Shown here: in pieces, positions 10,714 to 23,410 of the stretch
Numbering within the stretch: position 1 is the first letter of the stretch
How the letters are laid out: each line of letters starts with the position of its first letter
Position numbers and translations under genes: made by a program
Notes under the pieces: generated by a model
Told to the model about the DNA's origin: nothing
What the model saw: the letters and a program-made list of their open reading frames with translations, nothing else
Databases searched by the model: none
NCBI GenBank assembly: GCA_036023115.1
Contig: JAYKKT010000059.1
Coordinates: forward strand, 5,317,501-5,381,500
DNA length: 64,000 nt
Source: Brasenia schreberi
Taxonomy: Eukaryota; Streptophyta; Magnoliopsida; Nymphaeales; Cabombaceae
Direction: 5' to 3'

Positions 10714-13700
10714 AACTTAATTTTCCTTCCATCCTTCGTACCGAACAAATGTATGAGCTTTATGAATAATTCAATCTTGAGTAGTTTTGTAAAAATATCT
10801 ATAGTTTGGTCTTGTGTCTTCACATATTTGGGCTCAATCACCTTGTTCTCAACATACTCTCTAATAAAATGAAACATCAGGTGTCTATGTGCTTGCTTTG
10901 ATCATGGTACAATCGGATTTAGCAAGCAGAGCAAGAAGATGACTTGAACATTATCAATACAAATCTTTGTTGCTTCTTCAGGAAAATAAATTTCTTTCAA
11001 CAACCTTCTAAGGTTCATATAGCATGACAAGTGTAAGAAGTTACCGCCACTGTACTCAAACTCACAAGTTGAAAGCGCGACAATAGATTATTTTTTTGAA
11101 CTCCATGAAATAAGCACAATCTCCATAAAGAATACAAAATAAGTAGTGCTTTTCTATCATCAACATCTCCCGCAAAATCACTATCACAATATCCCACAAG
11201 CTTGAAATCATTAGAAAATGAATAAAATAGCCCTTAAAATCAATTGTACCTTTTAGGTAACGAAGAATCCTCCGAGCAACTTTCATATGGAGTGTAAGTA
11301 GGTGATTCCATGTAGCCGACTCACTACTCCAACCCGCAAAAGAATGTCTATTTTGTCGTTTCGGCATCTCAAGCTTCCCACAAGACTTTTAAAAATGGTG
11401 ATCTTCTTTCACTCCATCATCAAACTTTGACAATTTAACTTCACATTCCATGGGTGTGTTCAATAAGCTACAATCAAACATATTGAACTTCTTCAAAATC
11501 TCCTTTGCATAGGCTTCTTGAGAAATAAAAATTTCATCCTCCACTTTGCTTCACTCTGTGCTTTAAATAGTATTGACATGAGCCCAATATCGGTCATCTC
11601 AAATTCATGTGTCAAAGCCTTCTTGAATCCTTCAAACAAAGTAGGATTAGTTGCAATTGAAAATAAGATCATCAACATAAAGACAAACAAGCAAAATATC
11701 TCCATTGTCATATGCTTTAACATAAAGAGAATATTCATGAACACATCGAACAAAGCTCATTATCTTGAAAATACTTGTCAATACGGTTATTCCATGCTCT
11801 TGGTGCTTGACTTCAACCCATATAATGTCTTCTTCAATCTCAAGACTTTATCTTCATGCTCTTCTACCACAAAGCCAATTGGTTGCTCAACATATACCTC
11901 CTCTTCTAGATAACTATTAAGCGAAAGCGACTTTACATCAAGTTGATAAATCTTCCACTTCATTTGAGCCGCCAAAGCAATGATCAAACGAATTGTCTCA
12001 ATGTACGAGCAACGGGTGCAAACACTTCTTCATAGTCAACTCCATGCTTTTTTTTGTAGCTTGTAGCCTTTTACAACGAGCCTTGCTTTATATCTCTCTA
12101 CATCTCCTTTGGCATTCTTCTTTATCTTGAACACCCATTTGACTACAATTGCCTCATGACCCTTGGGAAGAGATGATAACTCCAAGTGTTATTCTTTTTC
12201 AATGGCTTCAATTTCTCTTGCATGGCTTGTCCTCCACCTTTTGTCTTTGAAAGCTTCATCAAAGTCTAAAGGTTCACCGTCAACAAGAAGACAAAACAAC
12301 ATCTCTATTAATAATTTTTTTTCATTAGTTAGATCATAGAGCATACATGCCTTACTTCTAGCATCATATCTTATGAAGATATACTCTTTGCTTCAATCAT
12401 CAAGCTTGACTCTCTTTCTTTTAGGTACATGAGCATAAGTGATAATCCCAAATACGAGAAACATTCGGCTTCACCACATTCTAAGTAAAACTTCTATCCA
12501 ATAAATATACCACACAATCTACCTCCTTTGTCCAAAACTCTTTTGGCATCCCTTTGGATTTTAACATACTTTAAACCATATTAAGAATGGTTTGGTTTCT
12601 TCTTTCGGCGACTCCATTTTATTTAGGTGAATATGATATGATAAGCACATGATTAACATCATTCTATTTGTAATAAGCTTCAAATTCTTTTGATGTAAAC
12701 TTTCCACTAAGATCCAATCTTAGTGCTTTGATATAGTGACCTTTCTCCTTCTCTAAAAGATTCTTGAACTTGTTAAAGTAATAAAAAACTTTAGATTTCT
12801 CTTTGAGAAAACATATCTAAGTTTTCTTACTATAATCATGAATAAAGTAAAAAAATATTTATGCTCATCGAGTGATGATGGTGTGATTGGTCCACACATG
12901 TTCGTGTAAATGAGTTATAGAGGTTCACTTACTTTCCATTATGACTCATTTTGAAAAGAACTACGATTTTGTTTGCCATAAATACATCATTCACATAATT
13001 GATTTAGATGCTCTATGCAAAATAATTCTTTTATCATATTGTTTTTGTAAATATCTTTAAGGCTTTCAAAGTTAACATTCTCGTACCTTAAATGCTAAAA
13101 TCATAATCATTCTTTAGCATACGTCATCAAGCATTTCAATCTATCGGTTCTAAGATTCAAAAGAAACATTCGGTTCTTTTTCATCTCAACTTTGCAAAGC
13201 AACTTTTGTTCCATATCTCTTGTTGAAAGATTATTCTTCATCATGTGAATTTTGTAGCCTTTCTTTAATAATTATCCCAAACTTATGATATTATACTTCA
13301 TTTCTGATACATAATAAACATCAGTGATGACTTGGTGACTTCCGATCTTTGTCCTAATTAAAATATTACCTTTTTCCTTTATGAATATTTTAGATGAATC
13401 TTGAAAAGTAACATATTCATTTATAAATTCATCTAATTTCAAAAAGAACACTTTTCTCTTACTCATGTGGTTGCTAGTACCGATATCAAAATATCATGTC
13501 TCATTCATATTGTTTTCACCATCCTTATATGCTAATAAGACCATAGAATTATCTTTATTCTTTTCTTCAACATAGTTGGCATTCTCTTTACAATTTTCAC
13601 GGGTCCAAGTCCAACATTCACTTGCATAATGATCATATTCTTTTACACTCAAAGCATTAAATTTGAGTTTTATTATGACCTCCACTTCCTCATGCAAAAC

Positions 13701-14422
13701 CTTCTTTTCCTCGTCTTCGATTCAAACTTAAAGCCTTTTTCTTTTTCTCTTGATTGTAAACACATCTTTCTCCTCTTTTACCTCGACCACGCCCTATACC
13801 TCTACCTCATTTTCTTCCATATTATTCTCTTTAATCTCATAAAAAGATTTTTGGTTGAAATGCTTGCTTCAATTATTGGTTCTTTATCTTCATCAATCTT
13901 TGCTCATGGGCTTGGAAGGATCCTATAAGTTCATCCACTGTCATGGGTCCTAAATCATTTGATTCTTCAATGATTACTATAATATAATCAAACTTTTAAT
14001 CAATTGGCCTTAATAATTTTTTTACGACACGATTGTCTTCAACTCCTTCGTTGCACATTTTTAGTTGGTCCTCCATGGTCAATGCTCTTGTGAAGTAGTT
14101 CAACACCAACTTATTTTTCTTTATTTGTAAGCATTCAAACTCTCTTCTTTACTTTCTTTACCTTTTCAACACCTTTATCGCTGTTTTGAAGAGTCTCTCA
14201 AGCATTTAAACTCTCTTCTATCTTTTTTAAGTCTTGGAGAGTCTCTTTTTATTGATCATTCATGACTTCTTCTTTAATTGGAGGCTTGATGTATCATTTT
14301 TTTAACTACTTTCCAAACATTTTGACATTTAAAGAGTGCTTTCATTTGAATGCTCTATCTATCGTAACATTTTTTGGTGAGGCGAGGAACTTAAAGTTGC
14401 CATCTTGTTGGAAGCAATGTTA

Positions 14423-14435
14423 GGCTCTAATAACA
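14423..14435 (-). other. Primer-binding site of copia-A
   Basis: Read on the minus strand this is TGTTATTAGAGCC, a mutated form of the TGGTATCAGAGCC initiator-tRNA-Met site common in plant copia elements. It lies two bases inside the 5' LTR. Confidence 0.7.
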
Positions 14436-14437
14436 AT

Positions 14438-14847
14438 TGTTATAAAAAACTAAGTATGAGAGACAAAAGATTATGGAAAAATACGATGCTTAGAGAGAGG
14501 CTTTGGACTTGTATTGCCTAGAAAAGGCTTACATATCATTACAAAGACTTCTATATATATATATATGTATGTATGCATACATGCTTAGGCTATTAATTAT
14601 CCAAAATTATAACATTACTAGTTTCAAGCTTTATCCAATGTTTTCCTTATGAATTTAACTATACAAAACTCTATTGGTAATTCCAATTCTTAACTCCATA
14701 CATATTTCTCTAGGTAATTATAATGCTTAACTTTACACATATTTCTCATGCATTAGGAGACCCAATATTTGACCTCTAATAATTCAACATATATTTTCTT
14801 AGTTGAGACAAGTAAAATACCTCAAAAATTAAGTTTATTTTTCAACA
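14438..14847 (-). repeat. 5' LTR of copia-A
   Basis: Begins TGTTATAAAAAAC and ends TTCAACA. It matches the LTR at 10278-10704 over most of its length but carries an extra TA-rich stretch near 14550-14585. Confidence 0.85.
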
Positions 14848-15616
14848 TCTTTTTCTTCCTTGGTTTCTAAGTTTAAAGCTAGAAAAAGATAGAGAAGTTG
14901 GTGCTTCGAGATTTATAGATTCTTTTCAATTAAATTTTGCTTGATTATGTTTTTTAACTACTGCTTGATTCTTACTCTATATTGAACGAATGGGGATCAA
15001 GAGGTTGATTCAATTGTTTTTTATGTCTACAATTCCTTTTTGGAATAATATTTGTGGATTACGTCTCAGTCTATTTAAAATTCTTTATTATTTAATAAAT
15101 GGATGTTTTTTTTATCATTTCAATGTTTAGAATGAACACATTCTTCTTGAGAATAAATTCCACACACACATATATAGATATTGAGAGAGAGAGACAGGTA
15201 TATGCAAAAGTTCTTACCCATTCGATCATGTTGTCATTTAAATCAACCAGGTTTTGCATGAGCAACACTTTAAGGTGGTGACGAAGTTCTGAACAGTTCA
15301 CAGCTTGATTCTAACTAGCTAATGTACAACAGCTCTGCACAGTATGCGGTGGTGATCATAACACTTAAACACTCGTATAGCTTTAACCATAACCGTCCAT
15401 CTTGTACCTCATGGCCCCGCTTCGTGCTTCCTGCAACAAAAGAGTCACAACAAGAGACCGGGGTGTTGATTGTCATGTGAGGCTCTCCATGAGGAGCTCA
15501 AAGATCCGAGAAAGGTAGGAGATTCAACATCCATATCTAAACCTTGAAGTGGACATGTCCCTCTCCTTGCAAGAAACTCACAATATTTTTTAGAGGCGAT
15601 CCAAATGCCATGTTCA

Positions 15617-15623
<7 letters not shown>

Positions 15624-15687
<64 letters not shown>
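15624..15687 (+). repeat. Compound microsatellite (CT)n(TA)n
   Basis: About 13 CT units pass directly into about 19 TA units and end in TATGTG. Confidence 0.95.
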
Positions 15688-15690
<3 letters not shown>

Positions 15691-15801
15691 GCATTCATTC
15701 TTAAATTAAAGTAATAAAGAATCTTCATTTATTAAACAATAAAGAAATTTCAATATATTGAGACGTAATTGTTGATATTGTTTAGAAAAAGTTTTACATA
15801 T

Positions 15802-15815
<14 letters not shown>

Positions 15816-15863
<48 letters not shown>
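15816..15863. repeat. (TA)n microsatellite
   Basis: A pure TA run of about 24 units preceded by CATACATACATA. Confidence 0.95.
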
Positions 15864-15865
<2 letters not shown>

Positions 15866-16808
15866 AATGAAATAAACTTTTACATTGTTTCATTGTGTCA
15901 ACATAGTTTTATAACAAACATGCATGCACACACATACACATATATAATAAAAAATAAAAAACATAACTTTTTACTCTTTAAACCTGGATCATTTATTTCT
16001 ATTGACCGAACAGTTAAGAGCTTTTGCATCTATTTTACACACACATATGATGGATTGCCTTGGTTTAATCGGTTTAGTTCGATTTAACTGTTTGTCGAAC
16101 ACCCTTAGGCTGATAGAAGAGGAACATGGGGGTCCTATAGGCTCTGCCGTCTAAAGTTCAAACCAATAAAAAGATTAATATGGAAAGGCAGATGTATTCA
16201 TGCAACGTGCAAATCAATAAAAAGAAATGCACCAAACTTATGGAGGTGAGTGCTCTTAGTCATGGGCTTGCAGTATCCTTCGTCATATCCATCCAACCAA
16301 CCAGTTAGTGTGAGTTCTTGTCATGCCCTAATGCTTCTACTGATATTATCGCCTTCAACTTAATGTTAACATTGTTATCCTAATGTATCATAAATTTTCA
16401 AAAAGGAAAAAATCTAAAAAATCACTATATAAATATGTTATGATATCTTACTATATTACAACTTGGTATATGATTGCAACATTATATGCTTACTTATTCA
16501 AACAAATTTAAACCGTTCAATTTAAAAGGTAAATGCTTGATATATGAACTTTAAAACAAAAATCAACTATTTAGATGATTGAAATTTATTTGGTAGCATG
16601 TAATATTGTAGCATATGCTATGCACCTTGTGATTGGACATGATTTCTCTTCCGTACCAATCTCTTGTACCGTGCCCGTGCCCGTGCCCCCGTACCATGTA
16701 GAAAGAGGGAGTTCAACCTTGATTAACAACGAAGGCAGGGGAAGCCGTCTTTCTACCACCGTCTGTATCCGGTTTCACCCTCTCTTTCTACCGGCACCAT
16801 CTTCTCTG

Positions 16809-16815
16809 TATAAAG
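16809..16815 (+). promoter_or_regulatory. TATA box of the DEM/VID27-like gene
   Basis: TATAAAG lies 115 bp before the ATG at 16930, in a pyrimidine-rich leader of the kind common in plant promoters. Confidence 0.55.
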
Positions 16816-16929
16816 CCTTTCCTGTCCCAGAAGGCAAATCGCCTATTTCGAATTCGTTTCCCCCTTTCAGCTTCTCCCGTTCTTCTCGACGAAGGCGAAG
16901 AAGACGAGTTGCCTCTCTCTCTCTCTCTC

Positions 16930-19900
16930 ATGGGAGGATCTCAGAGTCGGGAGGGAAACCTTTCCGATTCGGACGAAGAGGAAGAAATAGAAGAAGAATC
17001 GGAAGAGGAAGAGGAAGAGGTGAAGAGGGATCCGCGAACCCCACCTTCTTTCAGAACCCCGAACCCTAATTCTCCCTCTCCGGCGTCGACGTCGTCCCTC
17101 GAGGAGATCAACGGGACGCTGAAGGCCCTCAAACTCAAGTACGCGAACGTGCCGCAGGTGAAGAACGCGGCAAAGCTCTATCTGCACGTCGGAGGGAACT
17201 CGCCCAACGCTAAATGGGTCACTGCCGAGAAGCTGACGACGTATGGTTTCGTCAATGAGGGCGAAAGCTACGACGAGGGTTCGCGGAGGGTCAAGGGAAG
17301 CAAGCCGAAGTTCCAGCGGAAATGGTTCATGACGGTGGGAGCGAAGGTTAAGGCGCTGGTGTCACCGGACATGCAATTGAAGAGGTTTGATGATCAGAGG
17401 CGCGTTGATTTCGTTTGCGACGGCGTCTGGGCGTTGAAATTCTTCACTCCAGAGGATTACAGTATCTTCCTTGCGGAGTTCGACAATTGTTTGTTTGAGA
17501 ATCTGCACGAGACGGAGGCGGCAAATAGGGAAGAGGTCTATGGGAAGGATTTCAAGGGTTGGTTTGATCCGAGAGAGTCTGATGATTCGATGTGGGAAGA
17601 CGCTGAAGAGAGCTTCAAAGAGGCGTATACTCCGATCAGAGACAATCAGAATCTTTTTGAAGAGTTGGAGGAGGCCGCGAACGGCGGAATTCAGAATATT
17701 GCAATGGGTGCACTTGGTTACAGTTTTCTCGTGAGTGATTCCGGGATTGAAGCAGTGAAGAACTCGAGTCATGGTATTCGTGGAAAGGGAATGGCTGTGA
17801 AATTCAATGATGGTAAGGGTAAATTTGGTGGTTTGGCTTCTGGTTCTTCGTCTGAAACGTCTAAGAAGGCCTTGTTGATGAGAGCTGAGACTAATATGCT
17901 TATGATGAGCCCCACCGGAGAGGGCAAGTCGCAGACTACCGGGCTTCATCAATTGGATATTGAGACAGGGAAGGTGGTGACAGAATGGAAATTTGCGAAG
18001 GATAACACGGAGATAACGATGAGGGATATAACAAATGACACAAAAGGTGCACAATTGGATCCCTCCGGATCGACGTTCTTGGGTCTGGATGACAGAAGGC
18101 TTTGTAGGTGGGATATGCGTGATCGGAAAGGGGTGGTTCAGCAGCTGGACGGTCCTGTTTTGCACTGGACGGAAGGGCATCAATTTGCTAGTAACACCAA
18201 GTTTCTCTGTTTTACCAGTACCGGAGATGGGTGTATTGTGGTTGGCTCTGCTGATGGAAAGATCCGCCTTTACTCGGGTCGTTCCATGAGGATGGCGAAG
18301 ACAGCATTTCCAGGACTTGGTTCGCCAATAACTCACGTTGATGTCACTTATGATGGGAAGTGGGTATTGGGAACCACGGATACTTATTTGATCCTCATCT
18401 GCACATTGTTCACTGACAAAGATGGGAAGACGAAGACCGGGTTCACTGGCCGGATGGGAAACAAGATTGCAGCTCCGCGGTTGCTGAAGTTGACTCCTCT
18501 GGATTCTTATCTGGCAGGCCAGAATAATAAGTTCCATGGAGGCCAATTCTCTTGGGTAAGTGTCTTTATTTCAGTTAGTGTTCAAAGTTTGCTTTCCATG
18601 AGATCCTCTTTTCTTTAGAATCATATCCCGTGTTTGTGTTGACTCTCAAACATTATTTGTATGACGGGATGGGTGTTTGTGTTCCTCTGTTAGACAATCT
18701 TCTGCTTGACATTTTTGACTGCTTCTCTAACTCTCATTTCAATCATCATCTATTTGACATGCAAAGTATCTTCATAGAAGGAATAGACCGTGCAATTCAA
18801 CGCCCTTTGTATGTCGGCATAGGATTTTGAATTTCATGTTTTGAAGGAAAAAGGGAAAAGGACGCTACACCTTGTATGCTTTTGAATGTCCTCTGATTTC
18901 TGAATCTGCTGACATCAAGGTCTAGAATCTTGCCATGGTTTTGTCATTGGAACTCCCAAGGTTACAGTAAGTTGATTTCAGTTCTGAAATGAGGTGTACT
19001 TGTTTATGTTGACTATATTGGTTCTAGGTGTGCCATAGTTAATGCTACTCTCTTTCATGAGGATAGTTCTAAGTTGCCAAAATGGTTGGACCATCTTTTT
19101 GCTAAGATGAGCTCCATTTCCTAAGGTCGATGGATATACTTTTTAGAAAAGAAAATTTCTCGTCTGACCTTGTGAGTTGTTCATGAACACCTTTGAACTC
19201 CGATATGGTCATGGATATACTTTTTTGAACTTCTGTTTGCTTTTAGCTCCATTTTTTAGTATGTCGGCATCTCGTTAGTATAGAAATATAGAATTTAAGG
19301 TGTGTGGAAGTCTCATAAATACTTGAACTAATGTATTCATTTATGTTCCATAGAACTAAAACGTATCTTGGTCTAGTTGGAGTCATGGCTCATGGGTTGT
19401 CATGGTAAGTCAAAGTAAAGAGGCTAATGATTGTGAATCACCAAATGATTCCACAAGGAACCCGTCTAAGCTGTGTATGGACAAGGACTAACAAGTAGTT
19501 TCTTCATTGGTAGGAACTATGAGCTTGTGTTGTGGTGTCTCTCCTTAATTAAGCAAGTTGTGTAAATAAGAACATAAACTAAACGGATATTGTGTACGTA
19601 GATACATTACTGTTGAGGTTAATTCTCTCTCTCTCTCTCTCAAAAGGAGGCAATCAAAGTATACCTAACTTTTGTAGTTATTTATGAATGTTTTGTAGAT
19701 CCATAACCAATTTATCGAGAGCACCTCTTTTAGTCCACATATAATGCAGTTATGAATTATTTCTACCAAATTCAAATCCTTAGAAGGCATTTATCAAGTG
19801 TGCGTTCGTGAGACAGACAGAGAGAGAAAGAGAATCGCCTGAAAATGGTTTGAATCTGAGAGTATGGTTTTATGGTCTCTCATCCCTCTCTGTCTTTAAG

Positions 19901-21519
19901 CATGTCTTAGTATCTCAGTGAAGTATCCAGATACTGTGCCAGCATGACAAGGCAGTGATCGACATGTTGGACATGACTCTTTGGATATTCTATTTATTTT
20001 TATGCTGAGCAATCCAACAGAAAGATGGGGTTGAAGTTGGTTCTGATTTTAGTGAAAGGATTCACTTGTTTCATGAAAAGGAAAGCAGTGATCTTGGGTT
20101 GGGAGAGTGTAAGCAAAGTGGAGGAGTAGGACATATCATTATGAGCATCCACGATAAGATCCAACTTCCACATAATGGATGTCGACTCCCTAAGGAATGT
20201 TTTGACTTGGTCAAAGCCTTTGGTTACACAATTCTATAAAATCGGAATAGAATCAAAAGCCCATAATCTCGACTCTTTTTTCAGGGAAAACTAAGAATCT
20301 CAGCTGCCTTCTGTTTATGTAAATCAGATAATCACAAGTCACCATGAACTTCCAACAGCTAAAGTTATGTTTAGGACATTGTCCAAGGGCAAATAGTCAA
20401 TTAGGAGTAGAAATGCTTTGATGCATTCAAAGTTTAGCAATATTAATACCTTTTCGGTGCAATTTCTCTCACAAAATAGTAAGCCGATGACAGGGGTGCC
20501 AACTGTTACAAGATGACACCCACTTATAGTAAGTTCTTATCCTTTGATCTTCCTGAGAATTGGCAATTGTATCCTATTGTGTGAGTCAAGTATGTCGCTT
20601 CCTTACTTTGTACAGATCCGTGCAACGTTTCTGTATTTTGAAGAGGTCCATGTAACCAAAGCTAAAAGGCGCATGCATCTTAACTACCTTGACGAGCACT
20701 AAAGGCAGTAGATACATTTTATAGTCCCATAACTTGTTGAAGTTTGCTGGTTGGCTTAACCGTATCAACTTGCATTATGCTTTGCGCTTATGTAAGGTTG
20801 GCTCCAGTTGACAGTCTTTCTTCTTTCGAAGGACATACTTCCTACTCATTATCCGTATTGTCTAGGAAAGGATTTTCCAAGCGTTCCCCTGCTAAGCTTT
20901 AGTCAGCGCCAGTTGCATGGGTTAGCCAGGTGGCTTGGAAGAATTAATTAGAAGGGAAGAGCCTATCAAGCAAGTGGGAATGTCTACATATCTATTTTCA
21001 TAGGGAGCATGGCAGTTGTCAGAAATGTTACTTGTGATTCTTTCAAATCTGAAACATAGAAAGAATATTATAGAAAGTTGAAACTTTCTTTGTGTCATTT
21101 GCTCCACGAAAGCAGAGAAGAGTGGTTCCAGTTTTGATCCACAAGCTGGTGCAGCTTAGACTCTCCATTAGATCTGTTGAGCAATGCTTAAGGAATGGTT
21201 AAGTGCTTAAGAGTCAAGGGTTCAAGAAATACTAATTGACATGGCAATGGAAACCAGGAATCCATGTAGCCAAGTAGGCAAAAAGTAAAGGTGTCATCCA
21301 TAGGTGGCAATATTTTGTGTTTGCAAATAAGGCAGTCAATAACTTTGGTCAAATTAGGTCAAGCTTCGGCAAACAGCAGTCGTCATATTAGTCAGATGTG
21401 CGTCATTTGATTAGAGCTGTTTCTGATGTCAACTGATAGTTGCATCAATTGTTTTGCATCGTTGAAGAAAAACATGGGTCGTTATTTTGTCAGCTGGCTC
21501 AGCTGAGACAATAATTATG

Positions 21520-21557
<38 letters not shown>

Positions 21558-22297
21558 TATGCATGTGTGTGTGTGTGGTTAAAAGAAAATTTTGGGAACA
21601 AAACTTTTTTATAATACAGATGGCAGCCGACATCTCATAATTTTCACCTCTAAGTTGTCGAACAGAATCATTGTCCTGAATGGAAATACCTAAGAGAGTA
21701 CAGCTGAAACTGAAAGTCATTACCGAAAGATTGATGGAAAGCAAACCCTATCATGCTGTCTGAAACTGATAGTATAAACTCTTTCGTTTTTCAGACTGAT
21801 GCATGCTTATCTCTGTGCTGTCATATCATGATGTGTTCCTATGCAAAGTTCATTTTTCTTGTTGATGTATCTTTGGGTTGATCAACGTGTATGTACTACT
21901 TTGTTATTTACCGCATTGTACAAATGGTCTACTTATTTATCATGTAGCTCGTTCTTCATGATCTATGGGCCACTGTGTCCTTGATTCTGATGCACCAGTT
22001 TTATAATTTATGCAGGTCACAGAGAGTGGGAAACAAGAGCGGAATCTTGTTGCTAGTGTTGGCAAGTTCAGTGTCATATGGAATTTCCATCTGGTAAAAA
22101 ACAGTGCTCATGAGTGTTACCGGAATCAGGAAGGTCTGAAGAGCTGCTATTGCTATAAGATTGTTCTCAAGGATGAATCAATTGTCGACAGCCGCTTCAT
22201 GCATGATAATTTTGCTGGGTCCAATTCCCCTGAAGCTCCACTGGTTGTTGCTACTCCTATGAAAGTCAGTTCTTTCAGCATGCCAAATAGAAGATGA
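16930..22297 (+). CDS. DEM/CYPRO4-like protein, VID27 family
   Basis: Two exons, 16930-18555 and 22016-22297, joined at a codon boundary across a 3.46-kb GT-AG intron, give about 635 residues. This is a complete gene. Residues 10-36 are a very acidic Glu/Ser tract. The middle contains conserved blocks such as [27 protein letters not shown] and [11 protein letters not shown]. The C-terminal half carries the VID27/WD40-like region ([48 protein letters not shown]), and exon 2 continues with [10 protein letters not shown] and ends near [15 protein letters not shown]. Tomato DEM (defective embryo and meristems) and Arabidopsis DEM1/2 are required for normal meristem organisation, and yeast Vid27 is a cytoplasmic protein of unclear role. 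The biochemical function is unknown. The ATG at 16930 was chosen because the preceding in-frame codons are CT-repeat translation with no ATG. The CT tract abuts the start codon. Confidence 0.9.
18556..22015 (+). other. Large intron of the DEM-like gene
   Basis: Starts GTAAGT and ends TTTATGCAG. I saw no further exon or defined transposon in it, only short CT tracts and a compound microsatellite near its 3' end. Confidence 0.7.
21520..21580 (+). repeat. Compound microsatellite (CT)n(TA)n then (TG)n
   Basis: CT, TA and TG runs follow in this order, separated only by ATTATGCA before the TG run. It lies inside the DEM-gene intron. Confidence 0.9.
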
Positions 22298-23025
22298 TCA
22301 TAGTAGACTAGTTGTAAGGGGTTATGAAGTTCTTTAATGTAATTTGGCCCTTTCACCTGTTTTAGAATGTGTTCTAAGTTGTTTTGATACACTTGGAGAT
22401 TGTGTTTTGAATTTGTTCGTCATTGGCACGTTTCATGCTCGTGGTCTCGTGTCACAGTTTTTGTTGAACATGGGTAGCCCCCTTCAGGTGGTTTGTTTTT
22501 CGTTATCTATAGTCTTTGTTTCTTTTTTTTCTTCTTGTATGTAATCACTAATTTCATGCTACAAACGAAAACTGATCTGGTGGTATGGAGGAGATAATAA
22601 TCGGTGCCATCTCATACCTGTAATGCTGCTGCTGCTGTCAGAGCTTAGTTTTCCATACCAAACTAGAAATGAACTTTTTTTATGGGAAGCTGAATCCGCA
22701 CACCACAAACACACATACATGCATGCACGCGTGTGTGCATGCACCCCTCCAGGAGTCGAACTCTTCACCTGCATGAAAATCCGTGTTCTATGCAATCTGA
22801 TGTGAAAAACGAAATCGTAACCGTCTGTGTTTTTTGGCACCATTTATCTCTTCAGCTAGTTTTAGAACTTAGTGGTACCATTTCTAGAGATGTCAATACA
22901 GGCCGGCTCGGCCTGGCCCTGGCCCTGATGGGCCGAGAAAAATATGGGTTGGGCCGGGCCTGAAAATTGCTTGCCCGGCCTGGTCCTTGTCGCGTTAGCC
23001 CATATAATTAAATAATTAATTTTAT

Positions 23026-23028
<3 letters not shown>

Positions 23029-23112
<84 letters not shown>
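23029..23112 (-). repeat. Compound microsatellite (TA)n(GA)n
   Basis: About 22 TA units pass into about 20 GA units. Read on the minus strand the order is CT then TA. Confidence 0.95.
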
Positions 23113-23119
<7 letters not shown>

Positions 23120-23234
23120 ATTTTCTATTGCATATATATATATACATATATAATATATATTTATATATAGCTTTTTCAACTACATATACATATATGTAAT
23201 TCTTTTCTATTACATGTGTAGATATATGTATATG

Positions 23235-23235
23235 T

Positions 23236-23294
<59 letters not shown>
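23235..23294. repeat. (TA)n microsatellite
   Basis: An almost pure TA run of about 30 units. Confidence 0.95.
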
Positions 23295-23297
<3 letters not shown>

Positions 23298-23410
23298 TTT
23301 TTATTATATGTATGTATATATATATATATATAATTTTTTATTATAGTAAGTTTCAATTTTAAGTAGATATGAATCGGATCTTATGGACCCGATTTAATAT
23401 CCGACAGGCC

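Larger units (their letters stand above)
10278..14847 (-). mobile_element. Degenerate Ty1/copia LTR retrotransposon (copia-A)
   Basis: A full-length but decayed element read on the minus strand, about 4.57 kb. From 5' to 3' on the minus strand: an LTR at 14438-14847, a tRNA-Met-type PBS, gag with a partial zinc knuckle near 13620 (HYASECW), the protease/GAG-pre-integrase stretch near 13270-13470 (SKIFIKEKGNILIR, YNIISLG), reverse transcriptase pieces at 11787-11987 (WKIYQLDVKS, EEEVYVEQPIGF) and 11493-11753 (NPTLFEGFKKA, EFEMTDIGLMS), RNase H at 11015-11367 (RILRYLKGT, GYCDSDFAGDVDDRK), a PPT, and an LTR at 10278-10704. Stops and frameshifts break the reading frame throughout. The flanking 5-mers (aattt and tcttt) no longer match. 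LTR divergence and frame decay indicate an old insertion. Confidence 0.9.
14848..16808. other. Intergenic, microsatellite-rich
   Basis: No gene is supported. It holds the microsatellites described separately, a CA-TA-GA tract at about 15163-15196, and AT-rich sequence with words such as AACCGTTCAATTT near 16510 that resemble the flanks of other compound microsatellites. Confidence 0.6.
22888..23410. repeat. GGCCCGGCC-rich dispersed repeat with embedded TA/GA tracts
   Basis: The left part (22895-22995) is built of words such as GGCCGGCTCGGCC and GGGCCGGGCC. It is followed by (TA)n(GA)n at 23029-23112, a further TA run at 23235-23294, and a right part with GACCCGATTTAATATCCGACAGG. Such GC-rich word clusters are typical of degenerate dispersed plant repeats. 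No terminal repeats or target duplications were defined. Confidence 0.4.

Noticed and set aside
17362..18546. 394-codon minus-strand open frame.
   Set aside because: It is the antisense shadow of DEM-like exon 1. The sense frame has clear family motifs and the antisense frame has none.
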